Positions 12,928 to 24,929 of a stretch of 64,000 bases of DNA are shown here, one piece after another. The stretch comes from Porites lobata (lineage: Eukaryota; Cnidaria; Anthozoa; Scleractinia; Poritidae): contig CALNXK010000022.1 in assembly GCA_942486035.1 (NCBI GenBank), positions 3,126,501 to 3,190,500 on the forward strand. Reading direction: 5' to 3'. Both the position numbers and the translations under genes were made by a program. How positions within the stretch are numbered: position 1 is the first letter of the stretch; every line of letters starts with the position of its first letter. The notes under the pieces were generated by a model. That model worked only from the letters and a program-made list of their open reading frames with translations. It was not told the origin of the DNA and made no database searches.

Positions 12928-14881
12928 CCAGGGAGCCGCTCGTGTACTGCACAGTTACAATTTTCTCTGTAGTATTTCGCTGTATACAGCTACAACATTC
13001 ATATTTTCTTAAGCAAAGATAACGCAGACTTTGTCAATTTTTATCAAAAGGCTAGAAAAACAAACCGTGCACTGCGGCTTTATGTAAATTAATCGTATTC
13101 GATAATAACACGTGTGAACAAGAACCTACCTTTGCTAATGTACATTTAACAGATCTTTCCAGCGTAAGATATATAAGTAGTACATGAAATGAAATGAAAG
13201 AACCCACCAAGTCAAATTACCTGATCGCACCGTGAATAAAGGTCCGAAAAATATGTCATGGAATGATCGGTGGGAGACGAAGCTATTTTTAGGAGGACAA
13301 GGAACTGCACGCTGGAACGGAAGTGAAATCAACAACCTTACTCCAGTTCAGTCTTCTTGACGCTATTAAACGTTTCACCCGACTTTGAACAGAAAGTTGT
13401 TTTCTATTTCCTTTCTCATTCTTGCGTGTATTCTGCAGTTAGTCCAGTATTTTCTGGTAACTTTTAATTTTCTAGCAAACTGAAACTGTTAAGAACTACC
13501 CCCCCGCTTCCCTTGCCTCTTTGAGTGAACTTTTATTCGGTCTGATTCACAATAATTTTCGAACGGTGACAAAGTGAAATTTGAAATGACATTTTATTCT
13601 AGTATTTTTAAAAGCTCCTTTTTTTTTCGATAGCCTGGAATGTTTTGAACGTAAAGGCTCAAGTGTCGGTGTTTTTCACGACTCTGCTTGTGTACTGACC
13701 TCACCACGCGTATTACATCGCGGACATAAAATCTGATCCGAGAGGGTCAAAGAGTAACTGATGGTTGTCTGAAAAGCGAAATGCAGTCACTTTGGAGCGA
13801 GTAGGAAATAGATGATAAACACATTGTTTATAACTCCATAACCGTATCCCAAAAGTCGAGCCAGCCCGAGGCTGAAGGTATATACAAAAATATGACCATC
13901 TCGAGGCAAGGTTCATCACTGTAACTTACCACATAAAAGTTGCCATCGACTGATTCTATTCTGAATACTGCGGTCCCATGAAAAACGCCACGTTTAGAAA
14001 GAGCCTGTCTTTTTTTCAATCCAAGAAAACCCAAGTAGCAATTTCACCAACGGACATAAGCCGTAAGAAAAGGACGGCGTCAAATAGTTCATAAAATCAC
14101 AAACGCCTCATGACACCGTTAATTCACTCTTTCTTCGATAAACTAATTTTTTAAGGATAAATGGCATCAGCATGCGCGATTATGAGCATTGTAGCTTATG
14201 ATAGGAAAATTTAACCAAAGCACATGAAAGCGTCTAACACGGGGACTAGGGGGAATTAGGAACATCTTGCGTAGCGCTGGAAAAATATTGGCTAGTTCTT
14301 TGAATAGACTCAATTAAAGCCGTTTTTGTTCAGTAGCGGGCTGTTAGATGGGGGGAAAGCTACATAAAGTAGATCGCATCAGAATACCGCTCAGGACTAG
14401 GCTCTCAAAGTCGATAAGCAAGCAAGACCAGTCATTATGTAAAACAGAAAAATTCCTTCAGGGAAAAAAAATTATGGCTAGGGAAAAGACCCGAAGGTGG
14501 AACTGAAGTTAGGATCGTAGTTTATTGTCAGGTAACATTTCTACAGGCCCGCACACGTGTAAAAAAATCTATAAAAGTTAACAAAAAAAATTATTGAATG
14601 GACAGTGCTCTAAAAATAGATAAGCGACGATTTTTTTCTATATATTTGAAAGAAAAGTTATAATGATTTCAGCCGTGCTCCCATAAAGACCAAAGAAGCA
14701 TATATCACTATAAACGCACCAAGCCAAGGGAAAATTAGAGCAAAAATTTCCATTTTTTTTCCATGACGAAGAGCACTACGTTACCTGTTTGACACGAACG
14801 GACATTTGAAATCAAGGTTAACTTCCCAAGTGAGAAAATAAATCTTTCATTTTTTCCTTTTTTCCCAAGGATAAGTGTAGT
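12928..14881. other. mostly gene-free; two possible minus-strand exons
   Basis: Two minus-strand segments end at good donor sites: one encoding VFHGTAVFRIESVDGNFYV before gtaagt (about 13930-14040), and one encoding SHRSFHDIFFGPLFTVR before gtaatt (about 13221-13330). I cannot name a family, link the phases or find a start codon. These could be exons of an uncharacterised gene or chance frames. Confidence 0.2.
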
Positions 14882-15259
14882 TACCGTAAATGATCGATTA
14901 AGTGCCGCTACTCGAATAAACGCCGCTACGGAATAAGCGCCGCAGCGCTAATTTGATTTACAAATAAACACCCCAACTTTGTTACCGCGCTTGATATAAA
15001 AAGATATCAAAACCATATCGCTTGACAAACAAGACCACGACCCGCTCGTGAGTTCTACAGTAAAACTTTCGAAACCAGGTTCTTATAACGGTTCGAGGTG
15101 TGCATATTTGTCCTTTTTCTTGCCCAACTAGGAGTTCTGTCTATATTCCCCTTAGTGTTTTATCCGTAGTTGAAATAAGTGCCGCTCCCTAGTAAACGCC
15201 GCACCTTTAACATGGAAAATGAAATAAGCACCGCGGCGCTTAATCGATCATTTACGGTA
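14882..15259. mobile_element. MITE with TA ends and about 27-bp inverted repeats
   Basis: The left end reads taccgtaaatgatcgatt and the right end is its reverse complement, so the element is bounded by TA dinucleotides as in Tc1/mariner-type insertions. The interior carries repeats of a unit resembling aataagcgccgc / gtgccgct. Its terminus shares taccgtaaa with the element at 43981-44335. Confidence 0.8.
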
Positions 15260-17446
15260 ACTTGGTAACTTCCGCTATCCGACGGGCATATCGGAAAGAC
15301 TGAAAACACTCAAATTGGATGAGAGTATAACACATTCAAGAAGAAACAAATTTGTGATTTTTGACAACTCGATAAAATAACTAAAAATGTGTACTACTCA
15401 GTTATACAAGATTTTTGTTTTCAATTTTAGATTTTTACGATGGAGCATTAGCTCCCGTACTCGCTAGACACTACTTCACAATCACCGTGTTAAAATCAGT
15501 GAAATATTCCATTTGCTTGGCGTACGTTTTGAAGAACATTAAAAACAATTTGGATTCCTACCCTTATACCTTTATTAAAAATTAAACTTGGGAAGTTTGT
15601 TGTTTTCTAAAAGTAGTTTAAACAGCCGAACGACATTTTTTACACGGAGTGGGGAAGGCAAAGCTTCACTTTTCCCTTCTAAGGTAGAATGTGTCAGCAA
15701 AACGTGAGAGTCGTCCTTGAGGGTAAATTGTCTAACCTAATTTTCTCACCGATTGCAAGTGCCATTTCATCCACGCATAACCTCACCTAGTTAACAGAAT
15801 TAGCAAATGTAATAGGGAAACTTTACGAGAGAACTGAGTAAGAAGTTAGGGTAAGTTTTGAAAATTGTGCGCACACCTGAAAAATCCTGGCTACGCTCCT
15901 GATAGAGAGTTTTGCTGGAGACAAATTGAAACGTGCTCGCTTATATAGTGACGACGAGAAAGGACAAGCCATAGGATAGTTCCAGAAAACCACCCATTAA
16001 AATAGATCATGAAGTTGTCGCGGCGGAAGATGAACTTCAATTTTACATGGGAGCCCAGACAAGATTATGTACGACGGGCGCAGATTGTTTGATCTGGAAA
16101 ATTTAGAGAAGCTAAAGGCAAATCGCTAGACAACACATGCTACAGCTGAAAAAAAATGTTTTGCGCTTTTGAACTCTGGTCCTAAGGGTAAAAGAGAAAG
16201 TTTCCCCTTATCAATGCATTGACCAAGTTGATTATGAATGTTTCCTTATGTTGGACGTCTTACCAGTACTTGTCCTCGGAGGCGTTTTTGAGTTGACGAG
16301 CAGAGAAAATTAGGTTTTGACGGTTTAAAAATTCAGGATGCCAGAGTGAAGACGCCCATTGTATGATGACGTCATCGTCCTACAGTAAAAAGCGTTCGTT
16401 TTTTACCACTGATATTTCGTCAATCGGTACACTTATGTTGTCGAAAGGTCAGTGAGCATGGTAAATGATTTTACATTAAAATGCAGACACATCTTCAGTC
16501 ACTCCTTATTGTTCGCGATATCGGATAAACACTCAGGGGGCGGTTGCTGGAAGCCTGGTTAGCGCTAACAGGTGGTTAAGAGGTATCAAAATGTAGAGGT
16601 TTCCATGGTATTTAACACTGGTCACTGGCTGGTTAGCACGTGAACCATGCTTCCATTTGGAAACTGGCATCTTTGTCGTCGAGTGAGGTAATACATTTCA
16701 GTTTCATTACTATGGTTAATTTTAAAAGCTCTGGTTTTGATAAAGGAACTGGAGGAAAATCAGGAAAATTCCAGTTCGACTGTGATGGATGAATTTTGTT
16801 TACGCGTCGTAGCATAAACATAACAAATTCATTGTCCTTTTCCTTATACAATCTGCCATTTTTGTACTGTTTTTCGCAGCAGAGTTATCACTTATATTAC
16901 AGGGGCTAATTTTATTATTCAGATCACTCAGATTTAGTGACAGAAACTGTATTATCGATTGTAATTTTGGCAACACCTGGCGAGTATTCGGTGTAAAAAT
17001 TATTGACAAAGTCGCTAGAGCACTCTTCCATTCATTACTTTTGTTTCTGTTCCGTTAAATTTGCCCAATTTTTTTATTAACGAACTCGATTTAACTAAAA
17101 ACAATGAGTGTTCAGGCAGAGTGGCAAGCTTCAATGCGATGTGGCAAAAGAGATACACGCCTTTGAAAGTCTGTTACTTTTGAGGGTGTAAAAAATTCAA
17201 AAAGCATACCTACCGAACGTTTAATCTATCGTTGCGAAAACGTTATCAATTTCGAAGTAGTTTCTAAAAATACAATAAAGAGGGATTATAGTTCTTTCAA
17301 TGTGTATTGGCAAAGGAAGGTTAGCTTTGAAGACAGGGTTGTAGTCGAAGGTTCAAAAGCAGCTTCTATTAACCAATATGGCGCCGGTCCGAGGCATCCA
17401 AAAACCGGCCTTGTCGATAAGTAATGGTAACACGACTGAGTGGAGT
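15260..17446. other. gene-free stretch
   Basis: AT-rich. Two overlapping minus-strand frames (16633-16851, 16800-17009) have no recognised domain or splice context. No repeats of note. Confidence 0.35.
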
Positions 17447-17547
17447 CCAGTTCGGTCTGTAATCATACGGGTGATTAAAAAAATCGGACGACCGCGTAGC
17501 GGGAGTCCGATTTGTTTAATCACGAGTATAATAAGAGACCGAATTGG
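17447..17547. repeat. long imperfect palindrome (foldback MITE)
   Basis: The left arm ccagttcggtctgtaatc... pairs with the right arm ...gagaccgaattgg. Inner arms gattaaaaaaatcggac and gtccgatttgtttaatc flank a short central loop (gcgtagcg). Almost the whole 100 bp folds back on itself. It overlaps an accidental plus-strand open frame at 17378-17566, which is best explained as a by-product. Confidence 0.75.
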
Positions 17548-17919
17548 ACGACACGAAGTTCTGTAACCAATTAATCATAACTTTAACAAAATTTGTGATA
17601 TATTAGGCTCATTTTTTTAATCAAAACACAAGAAACTCCGAGATTTTTTTTGCTAGCAGTGAAAAAAAAAGCCATTTAAGCGCGCGCGTGATGGCGCATA
17701 CTGTCAAATTACCTAGGCATGACGCGTACTGTCCTATTTAACTGTCCTATTAACGCTGAAATCAGGGCAGTTGATAGCCAATCAGATTTAAGAATTTTGT
17801 TATAGTTATGATTATTTCCGAAATAGGAGGAATTAGACCTAAAGTTACCTATTCCTTGTTAAAGACCCCAAATCAAGTCTACATACCAATTTTTAGCCAA
17901 TTCGGTGAGATAGTGTGGC

Positions 17920-18216
17920 AGCGACTTTTCAATATAGTTCGAATCTTATAGACAACAAAGGAATTTCACGGGTTGTGTTTACGAGAGGTTTTAATTGGAA
18001 TAACGATGTCAAAATGCCCCTTGTTAAATTATCTGATATTAATTGGTAAATTGTATTTATGGGATTGCAGAAAGAAACAGGTACTTCCAAACATCGAAGG
18101 TTTCAAATTTAAAGTAAGAATTAAAAACCAAGTTGAAAAATATATTTCCACTAAGAATAATAAATTAGAAACCTTTTATGAAAAATGGCCAAAAGACGTT
18201 TCCCCCCTATAATTAA
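17920..18216 (+). mobile_element. L1/Tx1-type LINE C-terminal tail
   Basis: The plus-strand frame 17973-18212 reads LLNYLILIGKLYLWDCRKK, then IKNQVEKYISTKNNKLETFY, matching the extreme C-terminus of Tx1/L1-clade ORF2 proteins (ILIGK..I..C and E.YIA.KN.K motifs). It is only a tail; no catalytic part is present. A second, unrelated LINE begins almost immediately to the right on the other strand. Confidence 0.7.
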
Positions 18217-18221
18217 GTTCG

Positions 18222-19080
18222 TGTAAGTAAGTAAGTAAAGACTTTATTTTATGAGGGTTAGCACGAAATAGCCGGGGCTAATAAACTTGTGGCCCTCTTA
18301 ATAATAAATAATAAAATAATAAATGAGTATACTAAGCTATGAAAAAAAAAATACAAGATTAAAACCAATTAAGAATACAGATACTATAGAATCTACTAAA
18401 TTATTTAAAAGATAAAATATAGCGTTATAATAATCTCACAGTTCATCAAGTAACTTAAATAGAAAAATGATCAAGATTCTGCTGTTGTTTAAAAAATTCA
18501 TTCCACAATGCTTTTTTTAAAGAGTCAACTGAGTCCCTTTGCCTTACAGGCAAAGATAAGCTGTTCCACGCTTTGCAAGTTGTTACGGTAAAAGTTCTGC
18601 CTCCTTCTGTTTCGCGATTATACCTCGGAGAGGTTAGGTTAAAATTACAGTACCAGGTTTTTCTACTGTGGATGTTACTGTTTAATTTAAGTAGATCGTT
18701 GAGATAAACAGGGACGTCACCTTGTAATCGCTTATAAGCAATAATACATTTAGATATGAAAGCGTCTTTATAAAAAGGCAACCATTTCAGCCGATTAAAC
18801 AAGGGAACTGATGGTGCTTGAGGGGGGGCATTCAGGATTACTCTAGCTGCTCGTTTTTGGAGCTTCAGGACCCGCCCAAGGCTTTCCTTATCACAATTAG
18901 TCCAAAGGACGCTTGCATAATTAATCACTGGCCTGATCAAAGCATTGTAATAAAGTAATCTTTGTTTAAGGGGCAGATAATTCATAATTCTCTTTAACAA
19001 GCCGATGCGCTGTGAAACTTTCTTACAAACAGTCGTATGCATGTAATTAAAATTGTAATCTTTTATCAGACACTTTTTTT
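18222..19080 (-). mobile_element. 5'-truncated CR1/jockey-like LINE, 3' half
   Basis: The minus-strand frame 19090-18455 encodes the post-catalytic region: KVSQRIGLLKRIMNYLPLK, then YYNALIRPVINYASVLW, KLQKRAARVIL, and a C-terminus with AWNSLSLPVRQRDS. The 3' end at 18223-18238 is a short (TTAC)n/(GTAA)n tail with an AATAAA-like signal, which is how CR1/L2-type elements end. The open frame is long and fairly intact (about 210 codons), so the insertion is not very old. Confidence 0.85.
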
Positions 19081-19089
19081 TTCTTGAAT

Positions 19090-19120
19090 AAAACAAAAAC
19101 AAAAACAAAAACAAAAAAAG
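19090..19120. repeat. (AAAAAC)n microsatellite
   Basis: About four to five copies of aaaaac at the 5' truncation point of the minus-strand LINE. It makes the LINE frame look extended with an artificial FLFLFLF stretch. Confidence 0.8.
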
Positions 19121-19295
19121 AGCCTGTTTTATTTTCCAGTTGTGCACGCTGACTACCTCCTGGCCGGAAACTGAAAAAGCAGTACGCGACAACTTTTTTC
19201 AACTCATAGCGAGTTGCAAAAGGTTTGAGTTCCCTTTATACAAAATTTACTGCCGCGCTGATAATGCTATAAAACAATTGGCTCATGCTTAAGAA

Positions 19296-19448
19296 GCTGC
19301 GCATATTTTGAGATATGAAGCACTTGGGAAGTTTGGAGAGAACTCAAGAGGCAAGACTTGCTCTCGGCCGAAGTTCGAGCTGCTCCGGCGCTCCTTTTGT
19401 GCTGTTCCAAAACTTCTCGCGAGCTTCATATCTCAATTTATGCACGCT
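19296..19448. repeat. inverted-repeat MITE
   Basis: The arms gcatattttgagatatgaag and the reverse complement of cttcatatctcaatttatgc flank about 90 bp. It lies about 460 bp upstream of copy B. No coding content. Confidence 0.65.
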
Positions 19449-19906
19449 GAGGCATGAAGCAATTGTTTAGTTAAATAAGCCTTTGGTTTCCTCCGGGTAG
19501 AGAGCGAATATATAAATCGATACATATAGAGGATGATTGAAACTAAAATTACTATTAATATTTTTTTTAAATGATATCCGCATGACTGGATATAAAAGTT
19601 AGATCTTATCATGCCAGGAATTCCAAACCTTTAGACCTTGACAGAGGATTGTAACGTTCTCAACAGAATACGTACGACCAGCTATGGCTTACGTCATTGT
19701 AAACCTATTAAAAAGGGTTGGAAGGAAGGGATTACATGAATAGTGCAGGAAAACAACTGGCGATAAAAAAATTTTTTACTAACTAATTAAGTCACAGCAT
19801 TGACTTAGAAGAACCGCGGTTACGTAGTTTATATTTCTGAAAGTAGTTATAATCTCATTCTGAAATTGCTGGAGAGCCTTCTCATCCTTAAGCTTTTATA
19901 CCACAG

Positions 19907-20902
19907 ATGGGCGACATTGAACAGAAGACAAGAAGTCAAGTGAAGGAACTTGGTGGGCAACTGAGGGAAATGTCCATTGACATGCGTGTCTTCTCCCTCA
20001 CCATGAGGTCCCTTTATGCAGAGAAAGCTGTTGGCACCGATCACGAACTTGCCCGAAGGTTTAGGGAACTTCGTGAGAAGACAAGGGACGACGCCATGGT
20101 TTACCTCAAAGGCATCCTCCCGACTTCAACCAAGTTTGTCGCTTCTATAAGCGAGTACTTTGAGTATTATGAAGCTCTGGAATATGGAGAATGGGTTGAC
20201 ATGATCTCAGACATCCTTGAAGAGACCGTTGGTTACAGAGAGCTTTGCGAAGTGGTACTTAAGATGCACGAAGACATCTTGGTACCCCTTAAAAAAAGGA
20301 AAGACACAGCAAATATCATGGTAACGGAATTTAAAGATCTTACAGAGGAATACGAGAGGCAGAGGGAAGAGCTGGAAGCTGCAGCAAGCACCAAACGTGG
20401 ATGGGCATGGTTTCTTTGTTTTATTCCAGGCGTAAACATGATTGCAACTCCCTTGTTAGCAGCAGCTGCAGAATCAGATTTGGCAGAGGCAGTTGCCAAA
20501 GGCAAGCAAGCTCAAATTGCAGAGGCCGCTTCAATCACAGTTGGTACAGTCCTAATCCCTGCTCTTGAGCATTTCATAGATGGCCTTAGAAAGGCAGCAG
20601 GATTCTTCGCGGTAATGGAACAGGAATTGCGCAAGTTTGAAGGCAAAGCTGAAAAAGCCAAGGACAACCCCAAAAAGCTTTACTACAAAGTGATGAACAA
20701 GGAAGCGAAAGACATGAAGTCTATCTGCCAAATCTTCTATGCAGCCCTTCCAGACGTTAAGACCGACTTTCTGGCCATTCCTCAAGAGGGAACAAACCAA
20801 AATTATGTCGACCAATGGCTGGAGAAGCAAAAGAAAACAATCCGTGAAAAATGCAATGTCCCCAAGCTTGCCCAAAAGTTATTGCAAGCCATCACTGATT
20901 GA
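19907..20902 (+). CDS. helical hydrophobic-hairpin family protein, copy B
   Basis: Encodes 331 aa in one uninterrupted exon. The start is chosen at the ATG that directly follows a pyrimidine-rich tract and cacag, a strong splice acceptor, so a 5' UTR intron probably precedes it; copy C has the same arrangement. By inspection: an N-terminal helical region (about 1-110), a highly charged coiled coil (about 112-162), a hydrophobic segment at about 165-188 with a Pro/Gly turn (GWAWFLCFIPGVNMIATPLL), a second helix rich in Ala (about 189-260) with the family block AAGFFAVMEQELRKFEGKAE, and a basic C-terminal extension (about 291-331) absent from copies A and C. No signal peptide. I do not recognise a named family. 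The layout resembles alpha-helical membrane-inserting proteins (ClyA/HBL-like) or apolipoprotein-L-like proteins, which is inference only. It is more diverged from copies A and C than those are from each other. Confidence 0.85.
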   Translation: MGDIEQKTRSQVKELGGQLREMSIDMRVFSLTMRSLYAEKAVGTDHELARRFRELREKTRDDAMVYLKGILPTSTKFVASISEYFEYYEALEYGEWVDMISDILEETVGYRELCEVVLKMHEDILVPLKKRKDTANIMVTEFKDLTEEYERQREELEAAASTKRGWAWFLCFIPGVNMIATPLLAAAAESDLAEAVAKGKQAQIAEAASITVGTVLIPALEHFIDGLRKAAGFFAVMEQELRKFEGKAEKAKDNPKKLYYKVMNKEAKDMKSICQIFYAALPDVKTDFLAIPQEGTNQNYVDQWLEKQKKTIREKCNVPKLAQKLLQAITD

Positions 20903-21593
20903 ATCTTACCTTGATGTTCCTTGGGTAAACACTCCGCAGTTCCATTTACATTAATTTTACAACATAGATCATTTAACTTTAATTTTTTATCTTATATACA
21001 TATATATTTTTATCTCATGGCTAGTCAAGAAAGGTAAACTTCAACAAAAGTCTCCAGGTTAAGAAGCTCTAGCTGATATCGACCTTTAAAGATTTGACTT
21101 TGTGTTGCATTGTTATTTCCAAATGGTAGGCCAAATAAGTAAGAATACCACTTTGAACGTTTTAAAGACTGTGTTAGATTTGACTAGACAGTTCAAAACA
21201 ATTTGGAGGACGTTTGCAAATACCATTGGTGAGAGACTGCCTTTAGTGCTCAAGTATGTTGGTGGTGTGTAAAATTATTTCAGATACATATGCACATGGC
21301 GCTGTGTAAATTTTAGTTGGCTTAACCTCCAATTTAATACCTCCAATTGTCAGAATGCATTTAGATATTTTTTCTAGAAATTCATTAGCCGGACTTAATT
21401 ATTGGGTACCATACAGCTAATTTGAGAAAAGCTGTCTTAAGAAAGGGCATAAGCGTGCGACGGTCAAGGCCTCTCGATTATTGGCCAGTTGGAAAACGTC
21501 CTTTCAAGACCACATTCAGTGGGAACTGCATGTAAACCATACTGTTAAAAACAGTCTTATGTTCTTTGCCAGTCCGGGATGCTTATCAATATT
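20903..21593. other. 3' flank of copy B, otherwise gene-free
   Basis: AT-rich flank with a short tatata run near 20995. No further feature recognised. Confidence 0.4.
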
Positions 21594-21717
21594 GCAACCT
21601 CGTTCCCAGTCGTCCTCGGATGTGACGTCACCTGTCAAGCTTGTCGATAAAATTCGCGATCAGTTCCAAGCCTCCTCTGCTAACTCGGATAGGGCGAAGT
21701 GGCCTGGGGACGAGGCT
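21594..21717. repeat. small inverted-repeat element
   Basis: The ends gcaacctcgttcccag and ctggggacgaggctg are near reverse complements around about 95 bp. It makes part of an 84-codon plus-strand frame that I do not regard as a gene. Confidence 0.65.
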
Positions 21718-22734
21718 GTCAATTTTGATAAATAAGACCAAAACAAACCAATAACCACGCGGTGTCAAGATTCAAGTCAACGTGCATGAACCAAAGGAAC
21801 ACGAGGGTTTCATTACATTTTTTGCTAAATAGTAGCACTGATGTTTCGTGGCATGAAAAAGTGCTGGAATAAAGTATCCCAGATCGTACAGTTTATAAGA
21901 AAACCTTTATCTTAACCTTTATCTGTATATATAGTCATGAGGACAATTAACTGCAAAACAGTTTTCATGTTAATCAACCGATTTTAAGCGTGTACAAGAT
22001 TTTTGTGTAGTTAAACGAGAAAATGTGTGAACGTTTTACGTATAGATCAATTTGTAATCATTGTCTTTTTTCACTGCGGTTTTATCTCACCTTAAAAATA
22101 AAAATCTTTAAGAAATGGTTTGTGTTAACGACAGTTACATTTCCTTGTAATTTGGTGCGCCAATACTGCCGATATTGGGTGGGGAAACAGAAAAAATAAC
22201 CATACCAGGCAGTTAATGATCTTAAAAAGAGATTATCATGCATCTTATGAATATACTTCAAATTGCGTGCATTTAAATCTCATTTCGAGTTTAACCATTT
22301 GACGACCGTCACTAGGGGAAGTGAACAAACAGCATTTTTCACCCATTCCTCTTTTTTGGACTGGTTTTCGGCTAATTAGCAAGAGAATGGCTAAAAATGA
22401 GCTTTGCACAAATAGGGGCATATTTTCCGATAAATAGGCATACACGTAAGCCAAAATTTGGACTTGTTTTCAATTTTCGAATCTATTTCGATCTTTCTTT
22501 CTCGCTCTCTTCACTCTCTTTGCCTTTCTTTTTTATAGCCAGTTTTTTTGCCCACTTTACTACCGTGCTTTCGTTTGCATGGAATTGAGCCTCAATCAGT
22601 GACGTTTTATTTAAGGGACAAATTTGAGGTGGCTCTATGGGGTTTTTTTAGGGTCTCTCCCAATTTCGAGTTACGTTGCTGTTAACAAGGGCTTAGAAAA
22701 ATTTCCACCACAGCTGCACTGTAAATCAGAAAAA
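21718..22734. other. gene-free stretch
   Basis: No supported feature. Short frames only. Confidence 0.35.
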
Positions 22735-23000
22735 TGTGTTTTAGCCCTGAAAATAGGGCCGTTTCGGTGAGTAAAATACAGTCCTATTTTTGAGTCTAAT
22801 TTGGTTCCCTTAAATCAGGGCGAATACAGTCCAATTAGCTAGGGCTGATTTGGTCCCAGGGCTGAAATGGGCCCTACCGTGGGCTGGAATAGCCTTTTGA
22901 TTCACCTTTTTTGGGCCTAGATTGTGGTCAAATGGCTCCAGGGAGGGCTGAATCAGACTTTGGCCTGCAGGGCTGAATTGACACTTTGGGGCTGAAGCAG
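22735..23000. repeat. degenerate tandem array of a gggctgaa-type unit
   Basis: The motif agggctgaa(t/g) and variants (agccctgaaa, cagggcgaat, gggctgat) recur about every 20-35 bp across this stretch, with different sequence between. This looks like a diverged minisatellite. It abuts the nested inverted-repeat block to its right. Confidence 0.6.
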
Positions 23001-23020
23001 TTCTTTTTAATTTTCATTGT

Positions 23021-24500
23021 GTATAAGATAAAGATGCCGAAGATTTGTTATGATCAGTCGGGGTTACAACTACATCGGAGTTGTCATAGAAACGAAAAAG
23101 TAAGGGAAATAAGTAAAATAAGGGCTACAATTCGCTAATATTTTGTCGGAAATTTCATGTTTACAAGTGAAAACCACTCAATATTCAGACGTATTGTCTC
23201 CAAGTTTCATATTTTCGTGGGCAACAATAGCAAACATTTCCGAATATTTCAAATGCATTGTTAGTTACTGTTGTTCATCACCTGAAAATAAAATTGGAGA
23301 CAACACCCGTGAACAATCAGAATCTCTCACTAGTTAATACGAAATTTTCGACAAAATGTTAGCGAATTGTAGCCCTTATTTTACTTTCTTACAAGATATC
23401 AATAATCTTGAAACTCAAAGTTCTTATGAATTGACGGTTCAAGAATCTCAATTTTTTTTAAAACAGCCTATCAAGCCGTTTTCAAATTATTTGCTTATTT
23501 GCTTAAGTGGACCAAAATGTTTACAAAACCGCTAACAAGAGCTCATCGATACATTGTAATCAAATGCTTCTTTCTAGAAATCGGCTAAAGTTATCTCCAT
23601 GATTTTTCACACACGGTTTTAAAAAGATTGAAACTATTATGAGGTGAAATTTCATTTCAAAAGCGCTTTGATTTCTACAGATAACGGCCGAACATCAAGA
23701 TTCTCCAGTTTTAACTGTATTTCTAATAACCATAAAAACTTCATTATCCCAAAATATCTCGATAACGCTCATACAGATTTCGCTTAAACGGACAGGTTCA
23801 CGGTTAAGCGCATGCTTATTAATTAAATTGCTTTTTTCCAATTTATTATTAATTCTCTCGGTTAATAATCCCACTTACATGTATCTCAGCGATCTCAGAG
23901 TGTATTTCAAAGTAGAAGTGTATTTCAGAGTAAGCTAAAGTAGGATGGAGGAGTACTAAAATCGCAGAAGAAATTAGTAGATTATGTTAACACTACCAAA
24001 GTGTTGAAACGTCAGTCACTGTCAATAACAACAGTCCTATTCAGGACTACGTTCACCTGGACGATCAAACTCAACCTACTTTTGAAAGTTGAATTTATTG
24101 TTGACCGGAAGGTTTTATTCCATGGTTGATTAATTTACAGCTATTTGCAAATATTTAAGTTGATCAAGTGCAAGTGACTGCCAGGGGAGTGTGCAGATTA
24201 GTTATTTGACAACATTATGAAATGGTCATATTGCTTGCATGGACGATACAGCATGTCCCGGCAGAAAAACAGCATATTGATAAATGAGCATGAGCTGAAC
24301 CGTGAACCTGTCCCTTTAAACTTCACTAACATCGAGGGGGCTGTTGGAGGAAAAAGTTCTCGTGAATGATTTTGGAAGAAGAGTTCCCAGTGCCGAGAAA
24401 TATACGGCTACAAATAAAATAGGTAATGGCGTCATTTCCTTGCTATGACAACTCCGATGTGTAACCCTGATCATAACAAACTTTCATCTTTATCTAATAC
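23021..24500. mobile_element. nested inverted-repeat elements (three pairs of arms)
   Basis: Outer arms: about 23021-23090 against 24436-24500 (shared tcggagttgtcatag, tttgttatgatcag, gataaagat). Inside them, a second pair at 23103-23160 and 23338-23391 (agggctacaattcgcta and its complement) and a third pair at 23784-23812 and 24294-24321 (acaggttcacggtt and its complement). None has a coding interior. Together they look like successive insertions of non-autonomous DNA elements, one inside another, upstream of copy C. Confidence 0.7.
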
Positions 24501-24929
24501 AGCTGTGTTGGTAATTTTTCCAAATCATCGTTGATGGCAACCTACATAGTTTATTCTCAAACCTGGAAGGTAAAAATTAAAGCAAAGCAAGGATTTGAAG
24601 TCACTCATGGGAATCAAACTCGAAACCACCCTGGGGGCGGTCGGAAGATGCGGTAGTCCCTTTGGTAACCCAGGCTCTGTGATAGTACCGTGGACTGGTC
24701 CGTGAGGTGGTCCAAGGACCCAGCCCCCCTAGTACGTTAGAACGGGCCATTTCGGTGTACCTTTACAACGCCTACTAGACCATGCACGCAAGCTAAACCA
24801 GCGAGTCGGATTTTCGCGCGTTCCTTACATTGATGTATTCCACAAGATAGAATTGTAGTGTAATTCATAGTTTTAGGGAAAGCTGCAACTTGCTTTGGGA
24901 CTTACAAATAGAATTTTTTTAATACACAG

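Noticed and set aside
17378..17566. 62-codon plus-strand frame with RSVIIRVIKKIGRPRSGSP
   Set aside because: It overlaps the 100-bp palindrome; the frame is a by-product of the foldback sequence.
24590..24760. tRNA-like or SINE head in the GC-rich patch upstream of copy C
   Set aside because: No convincing A-box/B-box pair or cloverleaf could be drawn; only a short local hairpin near 24690-24722.
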